Part shown: positions 13,658-22,094 of the stretch, in pieces
How positions within the stretch are numbered: the first letter of the stretch is position 1
How the letters are laid out: every line of letters starts with the position of its first letter
Source of the DNA: Candidatus Aenigmarchaeota archaeon CG_4_9_14_3_um_filter_37_18
Lineage (GTDB): Archaea > Aenigmatarchaeota > Aenigmatarchaeia > CG10238-14
Reading direction: 5' to 3'
DNA length: 24,736 nt
Assembly (NCBI GenBank): GCA_002789635.1
Contig: PFTQ01000017.1
Coordinates: 1-24,736 of the forward strand
Program-made: the position numbers and the translations under genes
The notes under the pieces: model-generated
The model's database searches: none
The model's input: the letters and a program-made list of their open reading frames with translations, nothing else
What the model was told of the DNA's origin: nothing

Positions 13658-15799
13658 ATGAAAGAAACTGGAATTTATATTTTTATTTTTCTAGCTCTAG
13701 CATTAACAATAGCGTCAATCTCAGTTATAAATGAAAATCTAAAGAAGCATCCAGTTGAAATAAATTCCTTCTCTTCATATGATGAGTTGAAAAATTTCCT
13801 GAAAACAGCGTCGCAAAGCGGATATGGATATCAGGGTTTTGGTGCTGATTTGTTAAGAACTACGGCTGTTGGCGGAGCTCCTGCTGGGGCTTCAAAAGAA
13901 TTAAGCGGAGGCTCAGCTGATTATTCCAGAACAAATATACAGGTTGAAGGTGTAGACGAGGCAGATATTGTAAAGAATGATGGGAAGTATATATATGTGG
14001 CTTCTGTTAGAAATGTGAGCATTGTTGATGCATATCCAGCCGACAACCTAAAAATTCTTTCGTTTATAGATGTGAATGGAACTGCTGAAGAAATTTTTAT
14101 AAATCAAGACAAATTGGTTGTTTTTGGCAGGCAAAACTATGATTTTTACTGGGCGGAAGAGTCCGTTGGAATTGCGAAATCTGATTTTATGCCCCCGTAT
14201 TATTTCTCCCCTAAATCTTTCATCAGAATATATGACATCTCAGATAGGGAAAACCCTAATTTAGTAAAAGATGTGGTATTTGACGGCGATTATTACGACT
14301 CTAGGATGATAGGCGATCATGTTTATGTGATAGTTAATCAGCCGATAACTTATACAGATGATGATATTATCTTGCCGAAAATAAAGTATGATGATGCCTT
14401 GGTTTCTGTTGCTCCTAATGAGATATATTATTTTGATTTTCCATACTACTCCTACAGGCTGACAACAATATTTTCTGTTGATATCGGCACTTTGGGTGTT
14501 GATAAAAAGAGTTACTTAACTGGATATACTCAAACAATATTTGTTTCAACCGATAATATTTACTTGACATCACAAAAGGAAATTTCCTCGGTTGACTATC
14601 AATGGAAGATAATAGAAAAAGTTATCTTGCCGGCAGTTGATTTTAGCACAGCCATCCAGATTAAAAAAACCATGAATGGCAATTCAACTTTTTATGAAAA
14701 AGAAGCAAAGATTCAAAATCTATTTGAAAATTACTTTAACAAATTGCCTGAAAGTGAAAAAAAGAATTTTGAACAAAAAATGGCAGATAAGTATAAGGAT
14801 GCTGAAGCTGAACTGCAAAAAGAGCTCCAGAAGACAAATGTATATAAGATTTTAATCGATGATGGGAATATAGACTACATAGGAAAGGGTGAAGTTCCAG
14901 GGCGGCCTTTGAACCAATTCTCTATGGACGAATATGATGGGCACTTTAGGATAGCAACAACAACAGGAAATATTTGGGATGAAACATCAAGAAATCATAT
15001 CTATGTCCTGGATGAAAACTTGAATATTGTCGGCAGGGTTGAAGATTTGGCGCCAGGTGAAAAAATATATTCTGTCAGATTCATTGGGAAAAGAGCTTAT
15101 ATGGTGACTTTCAAGAAGGTCGACCCTTTGTTTGTTATAGATTTATCAGACCCAATAAATCCAAAAGTGCTTGGCAAGCTGAAAATTCCAGGTTATTCTG
15201 ATTATTTGCACCCATATGATGAGAGCCATATTATTGGAATAGGTAAAGAGGCTGTTGAGGCAAGCGAAGAAGAGGTTGGAAGCAGAGATTTGAACTTTGC
15301 TTGGTATCAAGGAGTAAAGATTTCATTATTTGATGTAAGCGACGTTGAGCATCCGAAAGAAGTATCCAAATTTAATATCGGAGACAGAGGAACAGATTCA
15401 CAAGCTTTGAGCGATCATAAAGCATTCCTGTTTAGCAGGGATAAAAATCTGCTAATAATACCTATTCTTTTGGCAGAGATAGATGAGTCAAAATATCCAA
15501 ATGGAGTCGAAGCAAACACATATGGAGATTATGTCTGGCAGGGCGCTTATGTTTTCGAGTTAACGCTTGACAAAGGTTTTGTGCTGAAAGGAAAGATAAG
15601 CCATGACACCGCTGATGCAATGCTGAAGAGCGGCTATTATTATAGCTCGCCCTACTCTGTCAAAAGGTCTTTGTATATTGATAGTATAGTTTACACGGTT
15701 TCTGATAAGATGGTGAAAGCCAACAGGCTTGATGATTTGAGGGAAATTAGCAGTGTTGAATTGCCTTATTCAGAGACGAGTTACCCATGGTATGAATAG
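13658..15799 (+). CDS. Secreted/membrane-anchored beta-propeller protein
   Basis: 713 aa. One hydrophobic segment (about residues 5-23, IYIFIFLALALTIASISVI) anchors or exports the protein. From about residue 88 it matches the archaeal 'beta propeller domain' secreted family: YSRTNIQVEGVDEADIVKND followed by GKYIYVASVRNVSIVDAYP, then repeated blade-like units such as SFIRIYDISDRENPNLVKDV, RAYMVTFKKVDPLFVIDLSD, PINPKVLGKLKIPG and ISLFDVSDVEHPKEVSKF. A lysine/glutamate-rich helical insert (about residues 345-390) interrupts the blades. Function is unknown; the fold suggests extracellular binding. It is placed between rps7 and EF-2, has its own promoter and ribosome binding site, and is probably a separate unit. 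Confidence 0.85.
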   Translation: MKETGIYIFIFLALALTIASISVINENLKKHPVEINSFSSYDELKNFLKTASQSGYGYQGFGADLLRTTAVGGAPAGASKELSGGSADYSRTNIQVEGVDEADIVKNDGKYIYVASVRNVSIVDAYPADNLKILSFIDVNGTAEEIFINQDKLVVFGRQNYDFYWAEESVGIAKSDFMPPYYFSPKSFIRIYDISDRENPNLVKDVVFDGDYYDSRMIGDHVYVIVNQPITYTDDDIILPKIKYDDALVSVAPNEIYYFDFPYYSYRLTTIFSVDIGTLGVDKKSYLTGYTQTIFVSTDNIYLTSQKEISSVDYQWKIIEKVILPAVDFSTAIQIKKTMNGNSTFYEKEAKIQNLFENYFNKLPESEKKNFEQKMADKYKDAEAELQKELQKTNVYKILIDDGNIDYIGKGEVPGRPLNQFSMDEYDGHFRIATTTGNIWDETSRNHIYVLDENLNIVGRVEDLAPGEKIYSVRFIGKRAYMVTFKKVDPLFVIDLSDPINPKVLGKLKIPGYSDYLHPYDESHIIGIGKEAVEASEEEVGSRDLNFAWYQGVKISLFDVSDVEHPKEVSKFNIGDRGTDSQALSDHKAFLFSRDKNLLIIPILLAEIDESKYPNGVEANTYGDYVWQGAYVFELTLDKGFVLKGKISHDTADAMLKSGYYYSSPYSVKRSLYIDSIVYTVSDKMVKANRLDDLREISSVELPYSETSYPWYE

Positions 15800-15804
15800 A
15801 GTAG

Positions 15805-15900
15805 TTATTTTCTTGGACAGATGTACATCCCGGAGAACAAGTAGAAGTTGTTGATCAACTAATATCAGAATTGGAAGGAGGTATAATGACTCAAGTTTGA
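15805..15900 (+). pseudogene. Possible gene remnant upstream of EF-2
   Basis: One frame reads 31 codons, LFSWTDVHPGEQVEVVDQLI then SELEGGIMTQV, and stops at 15898-15900. The composition looks protein-like (amphipathic helix, balanced charges) but there is no plausible start codon and nothing recognisable. It contains the palindrome GTTGATCAAC (15850-15859). It may be the decayed 3' end of a gene or a chance frame. Confidence 0.2.
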
Positions 15901-15932
15901 GAGAAGAAAAAGGGAATTAGCACCAAGTAAAC

Positions 15933-15942
15933 CTTTAAATTA
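15933..15942 (+). promoter_or_regulatory. Promoter and ribosome binding site of EF-2
   Basis: CTTTAAATTA is a TATA-like box about 41-50 bases before the ATG at 15983, leaving room for a short leader that contains GGAGG at 15970-15974. This suggests EF-2 is transcribed separately from the ribosomal operon. Confidence 0.45.
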
Positions 15943-15982
15943 CTTATCCTGTAATAATATAAGATATTTGGAGGAAATTTGA

Positions 15983-18172
15983 ATGGCAGATGAAATGATA
16001 GAAAAAGTCAAGAAACTCATGTATGAACCAGAAAAAATCAGAAACATAGGAACTATTGCACACATTGATCATGGGAAGACAACTTTTTCTGACAGTCTAA
16101 TAGCAGGAGCAGGCATGATATCATTCGAGATAGCAGGGCAAAGACGTTTCCTCGATACAGACGACCAAGAACAAGAGAGGGGAATAACAATCTGGTCTGC
16201 AAATGCAAGCATGGTTCATGATTTTGAGGGTCAAGACTATCTGATCAACTTAATAGACACGCCTGGCCATGTTGATTTTGGGGGGGATGTGACAAGGGCT
16301 TTGCGTGCTGTAGACGGTGCTATCCTTCTAGTGGACGCTGTAGAAATGGTGATGCCCCAGACAGAAACAGTGCTTCGCCAAGCATTGAAAGACCGTGTAA
16401 GGCCAGTTCTATTCATCAACAAAGTCGACAGGCTAATCAAAGAGTTGAGACTGACTCCAGAGCAAATGCAGGAAAGATTCATGAAAATAATCACAGAAGT
16501 CAATATGCTGATCCAAAAATATGCCGAGCCGGAATATGGGGAAAAATTCCTAGTCAATGTCTCAGATGGATCAGTTGCTTTCGGCTCCGCTCTTAAAAAA
16601 TGGGGGACTTCTATCTATTATATGAAAAAAACTGGTATAACTTTTAAGGAAATAATCGAAAAGACCGAGCAAGACAAGCAGGAAGAGCTCGCAGAAAAAT
16701 CTCCCCTCCACAAGGTTGTCCTTGACATGATTATTAAGCATCTTCCATCCCCAACAAACGCCCAGAAATATAGGTTAGGCAGGATATGGCATGGGGATAT
16801 GAATTCAGATATAGGAAAATGGATGACTTCTGTTGACCCTAATGGAAAATTGTCGGCAGTAATCACAAAAATCAGCCCTGACCCGCATGCTGGCTTCATT
16901 GCAACAGCAAGAATATTCTCTGGCAAAATTAAGAGGGGAGAGGATGTCTATTTAATTGGCAAGCAAAAGCTTCAGAGAGTGCAGCAAGTCAACATCTATA
17001 AAGGCCCCCATAGGGTTCAGGTTGAAGAGGCAATTGCTGGGAATATATGCGGAATAGTCGGGGTGAACGAAGCATTTTCTGGCGAAACTATTTGCGATCC
17101 TGATTTTATTATAGAGCCGTTTGAGGAGATCAAGCACATTTTTGAGCCTGTTGTCACCAAGTCTTTAGAGCCGAAAAACCCGCGAGACCTTACAAAGTTA
17201 ATTTCTTTCCTGAAAAAACTCGCTCTTGAAGATACTACTATTCATGTTAAGATCAACGAGGAAACAGGCGAATATCTGGTTTCTGGTTTGGGTGAGCTTC
17301 ATCTGGATGCTAAAGTCGAAAGAAAGCTGAAAGAAATAGACCTAGAATTTGAAGCCTCGCCGCCAATTGTCGTCTACAGGGAGACCCTTTCAAAAAGATC
17401 CCCGCAGATAGAGGGCAAGTCCCCGAACAAGCACAATAAATTCTACTTTATTTTAGAGCCGCTTCCAGAAAATGTTTATGAAGCTATGAAATTGGGTGAG
17501 ATCCCATCTGTCTATGACATGAAAAAGAAGAATTTAGAGCTGAATAAGAAGCTTCTTGACCTTGGCTTCAGTGCAGATACTGTTAAGGATCTTGTATTAA
17601 TCTATGGGAGGAATATGCTTTTTGACTCAACAAAGGGCGTCCAATATTTGAATGAAGCTATGGAAATGGTCAAGGATGGATTTAAGTCAATAATGGATGA
17701 AGGACCTCTTTCAAGAGAGCCTTGTTATGGCGTTAAAGTTACTCTAGTTGATGCTGATTTGCATGAAGACGCTATCCATAGGGGCCCTGGTCAAGTCCTG
17801 CCGGCAATAAGGCACGGTGTAACTCAGGGGATGTTTTCAGGGGACCCAAGCATACTTGAGCCTAAACAGATCATCAGAATAGATGTGCCAACCGAAGTAA
17901 TGGGCGGGGCTATAAAAGAAGTCGGAAACAGAAGAGGCCAAGTTTTGGATATGAAGGATGAAAGAGGAGTCACGCTCATTCAGGCAAAAATACCTGTATC
18001 TGAGATGTTCGGCTTTAATTCCCAACTGAAGTCTGCAACAGGAGGAAAAGGTTTTTATAGTTTAATTGATGTAGTTTATGAGAAGCTTCCGAAGTCTTTA
18101 CAAGACCAAACCGTGATTAAAATAAGGAAAAGAAAGGGTTTGAGCGAAGAAATTCCAAAATTGGAAAGTTAA
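15983..18172 (+). CDS. fusA: Translation elongation factor EF-2
   Basis: 729 aa, full length. GTPase motifs: AHIDHGKTT (residues 26-34), switch I ending RGITI (66-70), DTPGH (92-96) and NKVD (146-149). Domain IV ends with AIHRGPGQVLPAIR, where H599 is the residue converted to diphthamide, so a diphthamide pathway is expected elsewhere in the genome. The C-terminus MFGFNSQLKSATGGKG is typical of domain V. EF-2 drives tRNA-mRNA translocation on the ribosome. It is followed after 47 bases by EF-1alpha, the usual archaeal order. Confidence 0.97.
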   Translation: MADEMIEKVKKLMYEPEKIRNIGTIAHIDHGKTTFSDSLIAGAGMISFEIAGQRRFLDTDDQEQERGITIWSANASMVHDFEGQDYLINLIDTPGHVDFGGDVTRALRAVDGAILLVDAVEMVMPQTETVLRQALKDRVRPVLFINKVDRLIKELRLTPEQMQERFMKIITEVNMLIQKYAEPEYGEKFLVNVSDGSVAFGSALKKWGTSIYYMKKTGITFKEIIEKTEQDKQEELAEKSPLHKVVLDMIIKHLPSPTNAQKYRLGRIWHGDMNSDIGKWMTSVDPNGKLSAVITKISPDPHAGFIATARIFSGKIKRGEDVYLIGKQKLQRVQQVNIYKGPHRVQVEEAIAGNICGIVGVNEAFSGETICDPDFIIEPFEEIKHIFEPVVTKSLEPKNPRDLTKLISFLKKLALEDTTIHVKINEETGEYLVSGLGELHLDAKVERKLKEIDLEFEASPPIVVYRETLSKRSPQIEGKSPNKHNKFYFILEPLPENVYEAMKLGEIPSVYDMKKKNLELNKKLLDLGFSADTVKDLVLIYGRNMLFDSTKGVQYLNEAMEMVKDGFKSIMDEGPLSREPCYGVKVTLVDADLHEDAIHRGPGQVLPAIRHGVTQGMFSGDPSILEPKQIIRIDVPTEVMGGAIKEVGNRRGQVLDMKDERGVTLIQAKIPVSEMFGFNSQLKSATGGKGFYSLIDVVYEKLPKSLQDQTVIKIRKRKGLSEEIPKLES

Positions 18173-18182
18173 TAAATATATA
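18169..18182 (+). promoter_or_regulatory. Promoter of EF-1alpha
   Basis: An AT-only run TTAATAAATATATA overlaps the EF-2 stop codon and offers a TATA box; a strong ribosome binding site AGGAGGTG follows at 18207-18214. The gene can therefore be transcribed on its own at high level, alongside any read-through from EF-2. Confidence 0.45.
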
Positions 18183-18219
18183 GGGTAATAATAATTATAT
18201 TTAATAGGAGGTGCTATTA

Positions 18220-19527
18220 ATGGCAGAATTACCAAAAATTAACATAATCACATCTGGTCACGTAGATGCTGGCAAATCTACTTTAATCGGTAGATTATTG
18301 TTTGATTCCGGTGTTATAAGGCCAGAACAGATGAGAAAGATGGAAGAATTAGCTAAAGAGCTAAAAAAGGAGACATTTGAATTCGCTTTTATCATGGATA
18401 AATTGAAAGAAGAAAGAGAAAGAGGGGTAACTATTGATATTATGCATAGGCCTTTCCAGACAAAGAAATATAATTATACGATCATTGACTGCCCTGGACA
18501 CAGAGATTTTGTTAAAAACATGATTACTGGTGCTTCACAAGCTGATGCAGCTATTCTTGTTGTTTCTGCTAAGCAAGGAGAAGGTATTCAAGAACAAACT
18601 AAAGAGCATACATTTTTGATGAAAGTTCTTGGCATCAACCAATTAGTTGTTGCTATAAATAAGATGGATGCGGCAAATTATGATGAGAAAAGATTCAATG
18701 AAATATCTGAGGAAGTCAAGAAGTTGATCAGGTCAATAGGTTATGACCCAGCTAAAGTGCCGTTTGTGCCAGTTTCTGGCATGAAGGGAGATAATGTTTT
18801 CAAGAAATCCGAGAACATGCCCTGGTACAAGGGGGATATTCTAGTTAATGAAATGGATAATACAATACAACCGCCTGAATTGCCAGTAGACAAGCCGCTG
18901 AGAATACCTATCCAAGACGCATACACAATAACAGGGGTAGGAACTGTTCCAGTTGGCAGGGTAGAAACTGGTATCTTGAAAGTTGGGGATAAAGTAATTT
19001 TCCAGCCTTCTGGAGCGACAGGAGAAGTCAAGACAATAGAAATGTTCCACAAGCAGCAGCCAGACGCAAAGCCTGGAGACAATGTTGGCTTTAATGTAAG
19101 GGGAATTGGAAAGGGTGATGTTACAAGGGGAGATGTCTGCGGGCTTGCATCCAATCCGCCAACAGTTGCAAAGGAATTCACAGCGCAGATTATTGTGCTG
19201 AACCACCCGACTGTTATGACAGCAGGATACACACCTGTATTCCACTTAGGAACAGCATCAGTTGCATGCAAGATTGAGGAAATAATTGCAAAGATTGACC
19301 CGAAGACTGGCCAAGTTATCCAAGAAAAACCAGACTTTATCAAGACAGGGGAGTCTGCAAGGATAAGAGTTGTTCCAACTAAGCCGATGGTAGTCGAGAA
19401 GCAAACAGACATTCCACACTTGGCAAGATTCGCTATCAGGGATATGGGACAGACGGTTGCGGCTGGCATTGTCATTGATGTAGTCAAGAGCGACGCAGTT
19501 AAAAAGAGTGATAAAACCAAAAAGTAA
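18220..19527 (+). CDS. tuf: Translation elongation factor EF-1alpha
   Basis: 435 aa. GTPase motifs: GHVDAGKST (residues 13-21), DCPGH followed by RDFVKNMITG, and NKMD. Domains 2 and 3 follow (TGVGTVPVGRVETG, then HLARFAIRDMGQTVAAG). It delivers aminoacyl-tRNA to the ribosome. An in-frame GTG at 18211 lies inside the AGGAGGTG ribosome binding site, so the ATG at 18220 is the real start. A short basic lysine-rich tail (KSDAVKKSDKTKK) ends the protein. Ribosomal protein uS10, commonly next in archaea, does not follow. Confidence 0.97.
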   Translation: MAELPKINIITSGHVDAGKSTLIGRLLFDSGVIRPEQMRKMEELAKELKKETFEFAFIMDKLKEERERGVTIDIMHRPFQTKKYNYTIIDCPGHRDFVKNMITGASQADAAILVVSAKQGEGIQEQTKEHTFLMKVLGINQLVVAINKMDAANYDEKRFNEISEEVKKLIRSIGYDPAKVPFVPVSGMKGDNVFKKSENMPWYKGDILVNEMDNTIQPPELPVDKPLRIPIQDAYTITGVGTVPVGRVETGILKVGDKVIFQPSGATGEVKTIEMFHKQQPDAKPGDNVGFNVRGIGKGDVTRGDVCGLASNPPTVAKEFTAQIIVLNHPTVMTAGYTPVFHLGTASVACKIEEIIAKIDPKTGQVIQEKPDFIKTGESARIRVVPTKPMVVEKQTDIPHLARFAIRDMGQTVAAGIVIDVVKSDAVKKSDKTKK

Positions 19528-19580
19528 GGTTTTTTTCCTTCTTCTTTATTTTTCTTATTGTATTTGATTAGATTTTTTAT
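19528..19580 (+). terminator. T-rich terminator after EF-1alpha
   Basis: Directly after the stop codon there are several T runs (GGTTTTTTTCC, then TTTATTTTTC, then GATTTTTTATTC), the usual archaeal intrinsic termination signal. There is no hairpin. Confidence 0.55.
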
Positions 19581-19602
19581 TCTTCAACTCCCTAATTAAA
19601 TT

Positions 19603-20676
19603 ATGAAAGTTAAAATTGGAAATGAAGTTAAAGAATACAAGAATGTATGGATGGAAGGAAATATCGTCAAAGTAATCAATCACCCGAAACTGCCACATTT
19701 TTTTGAAATAACCGAATTGAATACACATAAAGAAACAGCAAACGCAATAAAAACAATGATCATACATGGGGCAGGAGCAATAGGGGTGACTGCTGGTTTT
19801 GGAATGGCTCAAGCCGCTCTTGAAGCGCCTGATAGAAATTTTGATGAATATATTTCTGAGGCAGCTAATACCCTTAAGAATACAAGGCCAACCGCGCAGA
19901 ACTTATTTTATGCTATTGATAGGGTTATTGTTTCTATTAAGAAAGAAGATTCAGTTGAAAAGAAGAGAAAAGCAGCAATAAAAGAGGCTCAAAGAATTTC
20001 TAATGATGATGAGCAAGCCTGCAGAAAAATAGGGGAATATGGGAAAGAACTAATAAAAAATGGTTACGGGATTTTGACACATTGCGTTACTGGCGGTTTG
20101 GCTTTTGTCGATTATGGCTCAGCTCTTTCCCCGATAAAATTTGCGCATTATGAAGGCAAAAAAATATTTGTTTTTATTGATGAGACCAGGCCTAAATGCC
20201 AAGGTGCTAGATTAACTGCCTGGGAACTTTTGCAAGAAGGAATACCTCATGCAATAATAGTAGATAATGCGGCGGGTTACTATATGAACAAGGGGGATAT
20301 AGATATTTGCATAGTTGGTGCTGATCGTGTGGCTTCAAATGGGGATGTTGCGAACAAGATCGGGACTTATGAAAAGGCTGTGCTAGCAAAAGAGAATGGA
20401 ATCCCATTTTATGCTGCTTTTCCTTTATCTACAATAGATCTTGAATGCCCAGGTGGAAATTATATTCCAATAGAAGAGAGGTCACAAGATGAAGTTCTGT
20501 ATAATTATGGCAAAACAGATTCAGGTGAATTCGAAAGAGTAAGAGTTTCACCTTTGGGAAGTCAGGTAAAAAACCCCTCATTTGATGTAACACCAGCAAA
20601 ATATATAACCGGTTTAATAACACCTAGAGGTATAATAAAACCGACTAAAAAAAATATTTTAGGTTTATTTAAATGA
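19603..20676 (+). CDS. mtnA: Methylthioribose-1-phosphate isomerase
   Basis: 357 aa, eIF2B-related sugar-phosphate isomerase. It converts 5-methylthioribose-1-phosphate (or 5-deoxyribose-1-phosphate) to the ribulose-1-phosphate form. Family signatures: HGAGAIGVTAGFGMAQA (residues 55-71), TRPTAQNLFYAI (94-105), catalytic C161 in THCVTGGLAF, ETRPKCQGARLTAWEL (194-209) and catalytic D241 in VGADRVASNGDVANKIGTY. These fit MtnA rather than ribose-1,5-bisphosphate isomerase of the RuBisCO AMP pathway or a plain eIF2B subunit. It is first in a salvage operon; the next gene overlaps by 4 bases (ATGA). An AT-rich GATTTTTTATTC about 25 bases upstream may be its TATA box. Confidence 0.92.
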   Translation: MKVKIGNEVKEYKNVWMEGNIVKVINHPKLPHFFEITELNTHKETANAIKTMIIHGAGAIGVTAGFGMAQAALEAPDRNFDEYISEAANTLKNTRPTAQNLFYAIDRVIVSIKKEDSVEKKRKAAIKEAQRISNDDEQACRKIGEYGKELIKNGYGILTHCVTGGLAFVDYGSALSPIKFAHYEGKKIFVFIDETRPKCQGARLTAWELLQEGIPHAIIVDNAAGYYMNKGDIDICIVGADRVASNGDVANKIGTYEKAVLAKENGIPFYAAFPLSTIDLECPGGNYIPIEERSQDEVLYNYGKTDSGEFERVRVSPLGSQVKNPSFDVTPAKYITGLITPRGIIKPTKKNILGLFK

Positions 20677-21236
20677 ATGAAACATATCAAGGAGTCAAAT
20701 TCGAAACATTATTTATAAAAAAGGAAATATTGAAGAATAAAAGAATTGAAAAACTTAATTATTGGTGTAAAAGATTTTCAGAACTTGGGTTTGCCCCTAA
20801 AATTGGCGATGGTTCTGCGGGAAATTTATCTTTTAGAACATCAAATGGGTTTATAATAACCGCTTCAAACTCTGATCTTAGAAACATGACTAATGATGAT
20901 TTTGTCGAGGTTTTAGACGTAAATTTGAAAAGTAAAAACATTAAAGTTATTGGAAAGAAATCGCCTTCTTCTGAATCAATGTTACATTTTTTGGTGTATA
21001 AAAATAGGACAGATATTAATGCAATATTTCATGGACATTCAAAAGAATTATTAAACTCAAATTTTATATCAACAAAAAAAGAAAAGCCATATGGGACAAT
21101 TGAATTAGCAGAAGAGGTCCTCAAAATTTTAGGTAAAAAAAATTTAATTTTAATGAAAAATCATGGTTTTCTTTCTTTTGGCAAAACAATGAATGAAGCT
21201 TGGAGTAGCATTATTCTATCTATGAAGAAAAAATAA
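20673..21236 (+). CDS. Class II (zinc) aldolase, fuculose-1-phosphate aldolase/MtnB superfamily
   Basis: 187 aa. It carries the class II aldolase/adducin elements: GSAGNLSFR (47-55, phosphate binding), PSSESMLH with catalytic E101, zinc ligands H120 and H122 (FHGHSKELL) and H164 (MKNHGF). The E101-to-H120 spacing of 19 equals that of E. coli FucA (E73, H92). The pairing with MtnA and MtnP suggests it cleaves 5-methylthioribulose-1-phosphate (or 5-deoxyribulose-1-phosphate) into DHAP and an aldehyde. MtnB dehydratase belongs to the same superfamily and remains an alternative, but none of the later methionine-salvage enzymes are present here. Translation is coupled to mtnA. It is about 20-30 residues shorter than bacterial FucA. 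Confidence 0.85.
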   Translation: MNETYQGVKFETLFIKKEILKNKRIEKLNYWCKRFSELGFAPKIGDGSAGNLSFRTSNGFIITASNSDLRNMTNDDFVEVLDVNLKSKNIKVIGKKSPSSESMLHFLVYKNRTDINAIFHGHSKELLNSNFISTKKEKPYGTIELAEEVLKILGKKNLILMKNHGFLSFGKTMNEAWSSIILSMKKK

Positions 21237-21278
21237 ACGAAACATCGAAAATAAAAATGTTACCTGTTAATTAAGATT

Positions 21279-22058
21279 ATGAGTACTGAAATAGGTATTA
21301 TTGGCGGGACTGGTATTTATGATGCTAAGCTTGTGAATAATCTAAGAAAAGTCAAGATTGATTATCCTTACGGCGAGGCTTCTGACTTCTTTTATGTAGG
21401 GGAATTTAAAAACAAGAAAACTGTTTTCTTGCCCAGGCATGGAAAAACTCATACTATTCCGCCGCATGAGATCAATTTCAAAGCAAACATCTCCGGCTTC
21501 AAGGAATTGGGCGTCAACAGGATTATAGCTTGCTGCGCTACTGGTTCTTTGCAGAAAGAATTGAAGCCAGGCGATATTGTAATCCCAGACCAGTTCATTG
21601 ACTGGAGAAAAAGAGGAGTAACTTTTTATGACACTGGAAATGTTGCCCATGTTTCCTTGGCAGACCCATTTTGCCCAGAGTTGAGGCAATTGTTGATAGA
21701 ATCCTGCAAATCTCTTGGCATTAAATGCCACAAAAAAGGAACTTATGTTTGTATAGAGGGTCCGAGGTTCTCGACAAGAGCTGAAAGCAGAATGTTTAGG
21801 AATCTTGGAGATGTAATTGGAATGACAGGAATACCAGAAGCTATTCTAGCAAGAGAAAAAGAGATTTGCTTTGCGATTATAGCGACAGTAACAGATTTTG
21901 ATGTCTGGGCTGAAACACCAGTTTCTACGGATGGAATAGTTAAAGTGATGAAAGAAAACACAGAGAAAGTGAGATCAATACTTGAGGAGACTATACCAAA
22001 AATCCCCGAAAAAAGAAACTGTGTATGTAAAGATGCCTTGAAAGATGCTTTTGTGTGA
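21279..22058 (+). CDS. mtnP: 5'-methylthioadenosine phosphorylase
   Basis: 259 aa, PNP/MTAP family 2. The phosphate loop is GGTGIYD (9-15) with RHGKTH (53-58); PPHEINFKANI (61-71), the YVCIEGPRFSTRAES signature (156-170), MTGIPEAILARE, and TDFDVWAE (205-212) follow. The aspartates in that last motif are the adenine-N6 contacts of MTA phosphorylases, favouring MTA over inosine-type substrates. It splits MTA with phosphate into adenine and methylthioribose-1-phosphate, the substrate of the upstream isomerase. A CxC pair (C248, C250) near the C-terminus matches the disulfide motif known from hyperthermophile MTAP II. It starts 42 bases after the aldolase gene. Confidence 0.9.
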   Translation: MSTEIGIIGGTGIYDAKLVNNLRKVKIDYPYGEASDFFYVGEFKNKKTVFLPRHGKTHTIPPHEINFKANISGFKELGVNRIIACCATGSLQKELKPGDIVIPDQFIDWRKRGVTFYDTGNVAHVSLADPFCPELRQLLIESCKSLGIKCHKKGTYVCIEGPRFSTRAESRMFRNLGDVIGMTGIPEAILAREKEICFAIIATVTDFDVWAETPVSTDGIVKVMKENTEKVRSILEETIPKIPEKRNCVCKDALKDAFV

Positions 22059-22094
22059 TAATACTTTATTTCTGTAATTCTATTTCTTGTTGGT

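Noticed and set aside
18741..19520. 259-residue minus-strand frame inside EF-1alpha
   Set aside because: It is antisense to a highly conserved gene and has no ribosome binding site or domain.
19603..20676. Ribose-1,5-bisphosphate isomerase of the RuBisCO AMP pathway, or an eIF2B subunit
   Set aside because: The THCVTGG and GADRVASNGDVANKIGTY motifs and the mtnP/aldolase neighbours fit MtnA; no RuBisCO or AMP phosphorylase is nearby.
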